Of a stretch of 9,886 nt of DNA, positions 1 to 5,614 are shown piece by piece. Every line of letters starts with the position of its first letter. The first letter of the stretch is position 1. Source of the stretch: CAVOBC01 sp963693635 (GTDB taxonomy: Bacteria; Pseudomonadota; Gammaproteobacteria; Pseudomonadales; Azotimanducaceae); the NCBI GenBank assembly GCA_963693635.1, contig CAVOBC010000161.1:1-9886 (forward strand), written 5' to 3'. The notes under the pieces are model-generated. The model saw nothing but the letters and a program-made list of their open reading frames with translations, had not been told where the DNA came from and made no database searches. A program made the translations under genes and the position numbers.

Positions 1-15
1 AGTTATAGCGTTCTT

Positions 16-1020
16 TCAGTGGATGGTGGAATTGCCAGAATCGGTCCGCTCAGGCGCGCTTGGCTGTTCCTGGTCAACAGCCGCCTCGTGGGTCGCCAGC
101 GGATCAGCGGGCGGGTCTGCAAACAACCCGGTGTCCTTCACGGCCTCGACGATGGCCTCATCGACGGCTGCCGCAGACGGTTGTTCGCGCGGCGAGAGGT
201 ATAACTCATTCTCCTCGTCGGTCAGTTCACCTGTCCCGGTCCACGGCAAAAGGTGGCAGTCCGATGAGTAGTTGAAGTCGACGAACGGGTACTTGATGAC
301 GTTAAAGTAGGGCGAGTAGTCGAAGTCGCTCGGCGTGCACAGGCGTGGGTTGCGACGAAACATCTGCACGTTTCCCCGTTCGCCGGTGTCTGCGCCGGTC
401 TGTTTGACCAGCGGCAGAATGGGAAACTGCACGAACGCGAATGCCTCTGCGATGATGGTGGAGCAGACCGTGCGCGCGCTGCCGCCAGCGTTGCGCTCGA
501 ACAACGTCGAACGAAAACGCCTGGGCAGGGCAGACCAGGGGCGCAGAAATCGCGCGAGGTCGAAAATCTGGCGCATGTCGTAATCCACACCAAGCCGGCT
601 GATCGCGTAGCGAATCACCTACTGCGAATCATGGCGGCTCAGTCGTGACGGTCGGCAGATTCGCAGGTGCTCGGCTTCGTAAGCGGACAATGGGCGCACA
701 ATCGTGCCGAAACTGAGCAAGCTCTCGATCATTAATCGATCGCCTGGGTCACCCTGATAATGATGGCCGATGATCTTGCGCAGATCAGGGTCTTCAATGT
801 CGTGGATGCGGCCGATGTAGAGCGCGGCGTGGGACCAGGGGCTCTGGGTGATCTTCTTGATGACGTCACTGACCCGGCTTCGACCCTCGACAAGCAGCAC
901 GTCGCATTGCTTGACCTCAAAGACGATCCGCTCAAAATCGCTGAGTGGCGCATCTTGCCCGGAACGCTCCTGGTTGAGCCAGCCGACCACTGGTTTCGAT
1001 AGCAAGCCTAGGAGTCCCAT
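16..1020 (-). pseudogene. YiiX/lipo-like permuted NlpC/P60 (papain-fold) protein, interrupted by an in-frame amber codon
   Basis: Two reading frames lie in one and the same frame, separated only by TAG at 619-621. The first half (133 residues, from ATG at 1020) carries WSHAALYIG with the candidate catalytic His at residue 64, after a DVLLVEG strand and an S-R-V-S helix. The second half (200 codons starting GTG at 618) carries VCSTIIAEAF with the candidate Cys at about residue 186 of the joined protein. His before Cys is the circularly permuted order of the YiiX/YebB (DUF830-type) branch, thought to act on lipids or amide bonds. The joined length, about 333 residues, would make one complete protein with an acidic, Pro/Ala-rich tail. 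I chose the 1020 start because GGAG lies 7 bases upstream; the frame stays open further upstream, but that part looks unrelated. The second half has no ribosome site of its own. It is either a recent pseudogene, amber readthrough, or a base-call error. The fold is assigned from memory of motifs, not a search. Confidence 0.8.
619..621 (-). other. In-frame amber (TAG) codon splitting the papain-fold gene
   Basis: On the minus strand the codons read CAG-TAG-GTG-ATT-CGC. No frame change occurs on either side, so one substitution would restore an intact gene (for example CAG to TAG by a C-to-T transition). The codon falls between the His-bearing and Cys-bearing halves, so a product ending here would lack the Cys. 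Confidence 0.9.
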
Positions 1021-1078
1021 AGGCGGGCTCCGGCGGATAGGGTGTTTGAGGTTTTCATCGAGTGGTAAAGCGTCCAGA

Positions 1079-1122
1079 GCGCGGCGCGGTGTCGCCGCCA
1101 TGATGCCAGACACGCGCCGCGC
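1079..1122 (+). promoter_or_regulatory. Strong GC-rich hairpin in the divergent spacer
   Basis: Bases 1079-1093 pair with 1109-1122: ten uninterrupted pairs, one bulged G at 1089, then four more pairs around a 15-base loop. On the plus strand it is followed, after 8 bases, by a pyrimidine run with TTCTTTTT (1131-1138), so it resembles an imperfect intrinsic terminator or attenuator pointing toward moaA. No plus-strand gene ends just before it. It could equally fold in the 5' region of the leftward papain-fold transcript. Confidence 0.45.
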
Positions 1123-1157
1123 CTTCGCACTTCTTTTTGCGAGTGCCACATATCTGA

Positions 1158-1171
1158 CCTGCACATGCAGG
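1158..1171. promoter_or_regulatory. Palindrome CCTGCA-CA-TGCAGG upstream of the MoaA-like gene
   Basis: Six-base arms are perfectly complementary around a 2-base centre. It lies 56 bases before the chosen ATG at 1228 and next to a second, longer palindrome. It could be an operator half of a pair; no known regulator site is recognised. An alternative ATG (1165) for the moaA-like frame lies inside it. Confidence 0.3.
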
Positions 1172-1178
1172 AAGACTG

Positions 1179-1199
1179 GTATGGCACCCTGTGCCATAC
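1179..1199. promoter_or_regulatory. Palindrome GTATGGCAC-CCT-GTGCCATAC, candidate operator
   Basis: Nine-base arms match perfectly across a 3-base centre. The element ends 28 bases before the ATG of the MoaA-like gene. The tight spacer suits a dimeric repressor site better than an RNA hairpin, although a stem with a 3-base loop could form. The half-site GTGCCA also occurs at 1143-1148. I do not recognise the family of a possible binding protein. Confidence 0.4.
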
Positions 1200-1227
1200 T
1201 TGGTGCGCCAAATCCCGACTGATTCAA

Positions 1228-2190
1228 ATGATTGTAGACCGACTCGGCCGCAGGTTCCGTAACCTCCGTGTAAGCCTGACCGCTGCGTGCAACTATGCGT
1301 GCACGTACTGCGTGGCCGACGGCAAACGGTTGATGAAGGCACAAAACGAACTCCCAGCGACCGACCTCTTGCGAGGTGTGGAGTTGCTCATCGAATCCGC
1401 GGGGATCGACAAGGTGCGCATTACCGGCGGTGAACCGCTGATCACGCCGAAATTTGATGACTTCCTGCTGGGCGTGATGCAGCTTGGATTGCGGGACGTC
1501 AGCCTGACAACTAATGGCCAGCGCTTGCTCGCCAAACAAGACGTGTTGATCGAATCGGGTATCCGTCGTCTCAATGTGTCGCTAGATACCCTGAATCCCT
1601 TGCGGTTCAAACAGATTGCACGGGGCGGGGATCTGCCGACGGTTCTCGCTGGCATTGAAGCGATGCAGGCTGCCGGAATCCGTATCAAGATCAACATGGT
1701 GCCGCTACGCAGCAAGAATCTCGACGATGTGTTGCCACTGCTCGACTATTGTCTGGAGCGCGACATCGAACTGCGATTCATTGAACTGATGCGCATGGGT
1801 CATCTGCTACATGGCGATCAGTTTCCGGTTGACTTCGTTTCGATGGGAACGCTGCTCGACCTCATCGCGGAGCGCTATGCGTTCGAACGCACCGACGCGC
1901 CGTACGATTCGACGGCCGTCCGTTACGAGATTCCGGGGGCCGGGCACTTTGGCATTATTGCCAACGAGTCTGAGCCCTTCTGCAGCGCTTGTACGCGGCT
2001 GCGTCTTTCATCCGACGGCTACCTTTACGGGTGTTTGTCGAGTGCCCGTCGTCAGTACGTTGGTGATCTTTTTGATCTGCCGCGCCACGAAGCGCTGCCG
2101 CGCCTGCAGAGCACCCTCGTTAGCGCGCTCGCCGACAAGAAGCTGGCGTTTCAGGGCGAGGTCACGGTCATGAAGTTAATCGGCGGCTAA
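1228..2190 (+). CDS. MoaA-type radical SAM protein (GTP 3',8-cyclase family)
   Basis: The 320-residue product matches MoaA along its length. It has the radical-SAM cluster motif C21-x3-C25-x2-C28, a GGEP motif at 67-70, a second Fe-S site C252-x2-C255-x13-C269 with the RLRL segment after it, and the C-terminal Gly-Gly that MoaA needs for activity. In the family, MoaA turns GTP into 3',8-cyclo-GTP, the first step of molybdopterin synthesis. I chose ATG 1228 because MIVDRLGRRF aligns with the usual MoaA start; the upstream ATG 1165 adds 21 unlikely residues. No clear Shine-Dalgarno is visible. Departures from typical MoaA are RSKNLDD where RGxND is usual, and Thr in place of Asn before RLRL. 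No other moa, moe or mob gene is nearby and a DUF1285 gene follows 37 bases later, so it may be a MoaA paralog with another job. Confidence 0.87.
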   Translation: MIVDRLGRRFRNLRVSLTAACNYACTYCVADGKRLMKAQNELPATDLLRGVELLIESAGIDKVRITGGEPLITPKFDDFLLGVMQLGLRDVSLTTNGQRLLAKQDVLIESGIRRLNVSLDTLNPLRFKQIARGGDLPTVLAGIEAMQAAGIRIKINMVPLRSKNLDDVLPLLDYCLERDIELRFIELMRMGHLLHGDQFPVDFVSMGTLLDLIAERYAFERTDAPYDSTAVRYEIPGAGHFGIIANESEPFCSACTRLRLSSDGYLYGCLSSARRQYVGDLFDLPRHEALPRLQSTLVSALADKKLAFQGEVTVMKLIGG

Positions 2191-2227
2191 CCGGGCCGTG
2201 TGACCGAATGGGTGCGAGCGACAAAAC

Positions 2228-2788
2228 ATGGCCGATGCAAGTCCCTATTCACTGCTAGCGCAACTCGATGGTGTCAAGGCTGGCGGTAACCCGCCGATTC
2301 ACCTGTGGCATCCGGACGTCGTCAAGGACATTGATCTGACGATTCGTGCCGACGGCACCTGGTTCTACCTCGGCACCCCGATCACGCGCCCACGGCTGGT
2401 TCGTCTGTTTTCCACCGTGCTGCGCTTCGATGATGACGGCTACAGCCTGGTAACGCCGGTCGAACGGTGTCGGATTGAGGTTGAGGATGTGCCGTTTCAG
2501 GCGATCCTCCTGAATGTAGTTGGTACGGGTTCCTCGCAACGGCTCACGTTCACAACAGACATGGCGGCCGAGGTGACCGCGGATGCAACGCATCCGGTTC
2601 GGATGGTCTTTGACGAGGCGAGCGGCGAGCCACGCCCGTACGTGATGGTGCGCGATGGTCTGGAGGCGCGTATCAATCGCAGCGTTTACTATCAGATGAT
2701 CGAGCTTGGCGAGACCGTCAACCAGATGTTTGGCGTGTGGAGTAGCGGGACTTTCTTTGCCTTCATGCGTGCTGATCAGATGGTCTGA
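2228..2788 (+). CDS. DUF1285 domain protein
   Basis: The 186-residue product has the wording of the DUF1285 family: PPIHLWHP near residue 22, the D-L-T-I-R-x-DGTWFYLGTPI stretch at about 37-54, an R-P-R-L-V-R-L-F segment followed by DDGYSLVTPVE, and a later R-x-x-Y-Y-Q-M-I-E motif. The length is normal for the family. No signal peptide or membrane segment is seen, so it should be a soluble cytoplasmic protein. Structures exist for the family, but I know of no established function. It sits 37 bases after the MoaA-like gene and ends directly against the next start, so all three are probably one transcript. The ribosome site before ATG 2228 is weak (a GAG about ten bases upstream). Confidence 0.85.
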   Translation: MADASPYSLLAQLDGVKAGGNPPIHLWHPDVVKDIDLTIRADGTWFYLGTPITRPRLVRLFSTVLRFDDDGYSLVTPVERCRIEVEDVPFQAILLNVVGTGSSQRLTFTTDMAAEVTADATHPVRMVFDEASGEPRPYVMVRDGLEARINRSVYYQMIELGETVNQMFGVWSSGTFFAFMRADQMV

Positions 2789-2791
2789 TTG

Positions 2792-3394
2792 ATGTTGCTT
2801 ATTGATGAACCCGACCCGCAGCGTGTCTGCCATGTAATTGAAGGGCTGCTCGCCGGCCGCTATTCGCGGGGCGAGGTCGTGACCTGGCAGCGAGCCGTCG
2901 TCGACGCGTATGGCGTGCCCGGAGAAACCGGTATGCTGCCTCCGCAGAAGGCGGCAGTGGCGGGCTGGTACGTGTTGTCGATGGCGCTGCTCGAAACTGA
3001 TTTCGGGGGCGCGGGCCCTGGCGGGGATTTCATCCGGGAGCATGACCTCGTTGAATATTTACTTGACATCAAGCAGACCCCGGCGACCGAGCGACTGGGT
3101 GCTGTTCGAAGATTGCGGGTGCACCAGTTTGACCGGTCACGAGTGCGATTTCCGCTAACGACAGTGCTCTGTCCCCACGATGTTCTGGGCGACGCAGGAC
3201 TGCCTTCGGTCCGTGGAATTTTCGAATCCCATCTTGACCCGCTGGAGCACACACACCTTCAGTTGGGCAGCGGCCACTACCTGATCGTGCGGCAATACGA
3301 TGACATGGCGGATCGGTTGATGGTATTCGGCACATCGCGGGACGATGCACAGTTACATACGCTGCTGAAGACTGTTGGGCTCATTGGGGACTGA
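2792..3394 (+). CDS. Uncharacterised ~200-residue protein in the moaA-like/DUF1285 unit
   Basis: I do not recognise a named family. The frame is open for 200 residues from ATG 2792 (a TTG at 2789 adds one residue) and begins immediately after the DUF1285 stop at 2786-2788, which points to translational coupling. Residues 1-95 look helical: an acidic start, then LLAGRYSRGEVVTWQRAVVD, a W-Y-V-L-S-M-A-L-L-E-T-D stretch, and FIREHDLVEYLLDI. This pattern resembles small uncharacterised helical domains of the 'LLxGxxSRxExxxW ... DL..WL' type, some of which neighbour immunity-like proteins; that is a loose resemblance only. Residues ~105-200 form a second part with the segment FPLTTVLCPHDVLGDAGLPS and a probable beta strand around HYLIVRQYDD. 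No signal peptide, membrane segment or obvious catalytic motif is seen. Confidence 0.7.
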   Translation: MLLIDEPDPQRVCHVIEGLLAGRYSRGEVVTWQRAVVDAYGVPGETGMLPPQKAAVAGWYVLSMALLETDFGGAGPGGDFIREHDLVEYLLDIKQTPATERLGAVRRLRVHQFDRSRVRFPLTTVLCPHDVLGDAGLPSVRGIFESHLDPLEHTHLQLGSGHYLIVRQYDDMADRLMVFGTSRDDAQLHTLLKTVGLIGD

Positions 3395-3400
3395 CGCGGT

Positions 3401-3427
3401 GCCGCCTTCCCGCCATCGGCCGGCGGC
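3401..3427. terminator. Possible hairpin between convergent genes
   Basis: GCCGCC (3401-3406) pairs with GGCGGC (3422-3427) around a 15-base loop, in the 43-base gap between the plus-strand cassette (stop at 3392-3394) and the end of ETF-QO at 3438. No T-run follows on either strand, so any terminator role is tentative. Confidence 0.25.
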
Positions 3428-3437
3428 GCATCTCGCA

Positions 3438-5099
3438 TCACATGTTCGGATAGTTGGGGCCGCCCATCCCTTCCGGAACCACCCAGTTGATGTTCTGCGC
3501 CGGGTCCTTGATGTCGCACGTTTTGCAGTGAATGCAATTTTGCGCGTTGATCTGGAAGCGCTTCTCACCATCGGGCTCTTCGATGACCTCATAGACACCC
3601 GCGGGGCAATAACGCTGCGCTGGTTCGTCATAGAGCGGCAGATTGGAGTGGATCGGGATGTTCTCGTCGGCCAGTCGCAGGTGGCAGGGCTGGTCTTCTT
3701 CATGGGACGTGCTGGTCAGGAAAACCGAGCTCAGTTTGTCAAAACTTAGGACCCCGTCGGGCTTTGGATAAGCTATTTTTTCGGACTTGCTTGCGAGTTT
3801 CAGTTGGTCGTGGTCCGGGTGGGGATCAGACAGCGTGAATGGCATCTTGCCGCCGAAGATGCGTTGGTCGACGAACGCAAATGCGCTGCCCAGGAACATA
3901 CCGAGTTTGTGTATGGCGGGCCCCACGTTGCGCGCTGAGGCCAGCTCCTTGATGAGCCAGGAGTCATTGATCGCATCGGTATACGTGGTTATTTCGGTGC
4001 GCCCCTCGGCGCCGCCTTTGAGTGCGTTGAAGACAGATTCGCCCGCAAGCATCCCCGACTTCATCGCCGTGTGGCTGCCCTTAATCTTCAGGAAATTCAT
4101 GAAGCCGGCGTCGTCACCCACCAGCAATCCACCCGGCATCGTCAGTTTCGGAATCGCCTGCAGCCCGCCCTTGACGAGGGCGCGGGCGCCGTAGGACAGG
4201 CGTTCGCCGCCAGCCAGGAACGGCGCGATCAGCGGATGGTGCTTGAAGCGCTGCAACTCGTCGAACGGACTGAGATGTGGGTTGGAGTAGGAAAGGTCGA
4301 TGATGAGCCCCAACGCAATCTGGTTGTCCGGCAGGTGATAGAGAAACGAGCCGCCGGTGGCACTGCCGGGCAGGTGCCCGAGTGGCCAGCCAACCCCGTG
4401 CATCACCTTGCCGGGCACGTGGACGGACGGGTCGACCTGCCATAGCTCTTTGAGGCCGATGCCATAGTGTTGCGTGCCTGCGTCCTTCGCGAGGTCGAAG
4501 TGTGCGATCAGTTGTTTGCCGAGATGGCCGCGACAGCCTTCAGCGAAGACGGTGTACTTTGCATGCAACTCGTAGCCGGCCTGATATGTCGGTTTTTGTT
4601 CGCCGTCTGCGGCGACGCCCATGTCGCCGGTCGCGACGCCCCTGATCGAACCGTCTTCGTGAAAGAGGACCTCAGATGCGGCGAAGCCCGGGAAGATGTT
4701 GACCCCGAGTTCCTCAGCCTGTTCGCCAAGCCAGCGGCAGAGGTGACCGAGGCTGATTGCGTGGTTGCCCTCGTTATGCGTTGCCTTTGGCACGAACATG
4801 CCCGGCACGCGCATGTATTGCTTCTCGTCCACGAGGTAGAAGGCGTCGTCCTCGGTCACTGGATTTTGCACCGGTGCGCCCATGTTTTCCCAGTCGGGAA
4901 AGAGTTCGTTCAACGCGGTTGGTTCCAGAATGGCGCCGGACAGGATGTGTGCGCCGATCTCCGAGCCTTTCTCGACGAGGCAGACGGTTAGTTCGTCACC
5001 GGTGTCGGCCGCAAGTTGCGCAAACCTGATCGCGGTTGCAAGCCCCGATGGGCCGCCGCCGACCACCACCATGTCGAATTCCATGGACTCTCTTTCCAC
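3438..5099 (-). CDS. Electron transfer flavoprotein-ubiquinone oxidoreductase (ETF-QO)
   Basis: This membrane-surface flavoprotein takes electrons from reduced ETF and reduces ubiquinone. The 553-residue frame shows the N-terminal FAD motif G14-x-G16-x-x-G19 (VVVGGGPSGLA), the family stretch EKGSEIGAHILSGA, FAEGCRGHLGKQL, GGSFLYHL, DLSYSNPHLSPFDE and KIKGSHTAMKSGMLA. It ends with a C-terminal [4Fe-4S] domain with Cys 498, 522, 525 and 528 (RYCPAGVYE and NCIHCKTCDIKDP) and the usual NINWVVPEGMGGPNYPNM end. Length is normal. I chose GTG 5099 because V-E-R-E-S-M-E-F-D matches the M-E-R-E-x-M-E-F-D start I know from gammaproteobacterial homologs. ATG 5084, five residues in, is a good alternative with GGAAAGAGAG just upstream. 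The frame stays open to 5279, but that extension looks non-coding. It is divergent from etfBA, as in Pseudomonas, so the two units are probably co-regulated. Confidence 0.95.
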   Translation of the reverse strand: MERESMEFDMVVVGGGPSGLATAIRFAQLAADTGDELTVCLVEKGSEIGAHILSGAILEPTALNELFPDWENMGAPVQNPVTEDDAFYLVDEKQYMRVPGMFVPKATHNEGNHAISLGHLCRWLGEQAEELGVNIFPGFAASEVLFHEDGSIRGVATGDMGVAADGEQKPTYQAGYELHAKYTVFAEGCRGHLGKQLIAHFDLAKDAGTQHYGIGLKELWQVDPSVHVPGKVMHGVGWPLGHLPGSATGGSFLYHLPDNQIALGLIIDLSYSNPHLSPFDELQRFKHHPLIAPFLAGGERLSYGARALVKGGLQAIPKLTMPGGLLVGDDAGFMNFLKIKGSHTAMKSGMLAGESVFNALKGGAEGRTEITTYTDAINDSWLIKELASARNVGPAIHKLGMFLGSAFAFVDQRIFGGKMPFTLSDPHPDHDQLKLASKSEKIAYPKPDGVLSFDKLSSVFLTSTSHEEDQPCHLRLADENIPIHSNLPLYDEPAQRYCPAGVYEVIEEPDGEKRFQINAQNCIHCKTCDIKDPAQNINWVVPEGMGGPNYPNM

Positions 5100-5127
5100 A
5101 CCTTCCACATCTTCCGCACTTTCCACC
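5092..5127. repeat. Four 9-bp tandem units at the ETF-QO start
   Basis: On the plus strand the units read CTTTCCACA, CCTTCCACA, TCTTCCGCA and CTTTCCACC (5092-5100, 5101-5109, 5110-5118, 5119-5127). On the coding strand each gives a TGTGGAARR-like unit, so the Shine-Dalgarno-like GGAA(A/G)G recurs every nine bases upstream of the start. If translated in the ETF-QO frame it would read VES-AED-VEG-VER. Confidence 0.7.
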
Positions 5128-5293
5128 ACACTGGGCTCCCGCGCTGAAAATGCGGGCATTGTAAGGCGGCGGCGAGCCAAAGGAAAATCCTGCGCGACCG
5201 TTTCGGTTGCCCGCGCTGTTCCGGGGATTGCTGCGGATACCGATACCACGCAATAAAACTCGGCGCGGCTGTCGAGCAATGGAAGGAGAAAAG

Positions 5294-5311
5294 ATGAGGA
5301 TGTCTAATTGA
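5294..5311 (+). other. Five-codon leader ORF with a strong ribosome site
   Basis: AAGGAG lies five bases before ATG AGG ATG TCT AAT TGA (peptide MRMSN). The ribosome site is as good as that of etfB itself, yet the frame closes after five codons. It may be a leader peptide or the remnant of a lost gene, or chance. It overlaps the -35 of the promoter candidate, so it would need an earlier transcript start to be translated. Confidence 0.3.
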
Positions 5312-5336
5312 CCAGTTTCGTCTTACCCGGCAGAAT
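5308..5336 (+). promoter_or_regulatory. Sigma70-like promoter candidate for etfBA
   Basis: TTGACC (5308-5313; 5 of 6 to consensus) and CAGAAT (5331-5336; 4 of 6) are 17 bases apart. A transcript from here would have a leader of about 270 bases before etfB. A second -10-like TTTAAT (5563-5568) straddles the loop and one arm of the palindrome nearer the gene but lacks a good -35. Confidence 0.35.
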
Positions 5337-5425
5337 ACGCGCCTTCGAATCCGGGGCTCGGCGCGTTGCGCACAGAGCGTTAGGACAGGCTCTGCACCAC
5401 AGGTTCAAGGGTCAGGCGGTTGCGT

Positions 5426-5459
5426 CCAGCGGCCGGGATCGAGAGACCAGCGGCCGGGA
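5426..5459. repeat. 13-bp direct repeat with 21-bp period upstream of etfB
   Basis: CCAGCGGCCGGGA occurs exactly at 5426-5438 and again at 5447-5459. The start-to-start distance of 21 bp equals two helical turns, so a protein binding each copy would sit on the same DNA face. CGGCCG inside each copy is itself palindromic. Confidence 0.6.
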
Positions 5460-5550
5460 CCACGGGACGGTTTTTCTCCGGGGCCGCGTCAGGATCAGGT
5501 TGGGACGCGCGGGCGTATCTGATTGCCCGCTTGTCATGCGAATCGTCATC

Positions 5551-5574
5551 GGGCGCATTGCGTTTAATGCGCCC
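5551..5574. promoter_or_regulatory. Palindrome GGGCGCATT-6-AATGCGCCC upstream of etfB
   Basis: Two perfect 9-base arms flank a 6-base centre, ending 40 bases before the etfB ATG. A TTTAAT -10-like hexamer (5563-5568) overlaps the centre and the right arm, so a bound protein could block a proximal promoter; alternatively the RNA could fold as a hairpin in the leader. Only pyrimidine-poor sequence follows, so it is not a typical terminator. Confidence 0.45.
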
Positions 5575-5614
5575 CAACACACGCTAACCACTCTTCATTA
5601 AATAAGGGGAATCC

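Larger units (their letters stand above)
5100..5614. other. Divergent control region between ETF-QO and etfBA
   Basis: This ~515 bp stretch has no convincing gene. It holds the 5' leaders of both transcripts. Three repeat or palindrome elements, a promoter candidate and a short leader ORF are listed separately. A 97-codon plus-strand frame (TTG 5308 to 5601) is Arg-rich, has no ribosome site and looks like chance. Such a long spacer suggests more than minimal promoters, but I recognise no known operator. Confidence 0.7.

Noticed and set aside
1021..1539. Longer form of the papain-fold protein starting up to 1539.
   Set aside because: That region is antisense to the MoaA-like gene and the divergent spacer; ATG 1020 has a good ribosome site and the protein-family start.
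2255..3043. Long minus-strand frame (262 codons) opposite the DUF1285 gene.
   Set aside because: Shadow of the plus-strand genes: no family resemblance, Arg/His-rich sequence and no ribosome site.
5100..5279. N-terminal extension of ETF-QO: the frame stays open 60 codons upstream of GTG 5099.
   Set aside because: It has no resemblance to ETF-QO, no ribosome site at ATG 5279 or 5159, and the family start matches 5099/5084. Open frames are common at this base composition.
5340..5362. TTCGAATCCGGGG resembles a tRNA T-loop.
   Set aside because: The flanking bases do not form a T-stem and no anticodon or acceptor arm can be folded around it.
5308..5601. 97-codon plus-strand frame between ETF-QO and etfB.
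   Set aside because: TTG start without ribosome site, Arg-rich low-information sequence, and it spans the direct repeat and palindrome. Looks like chance.
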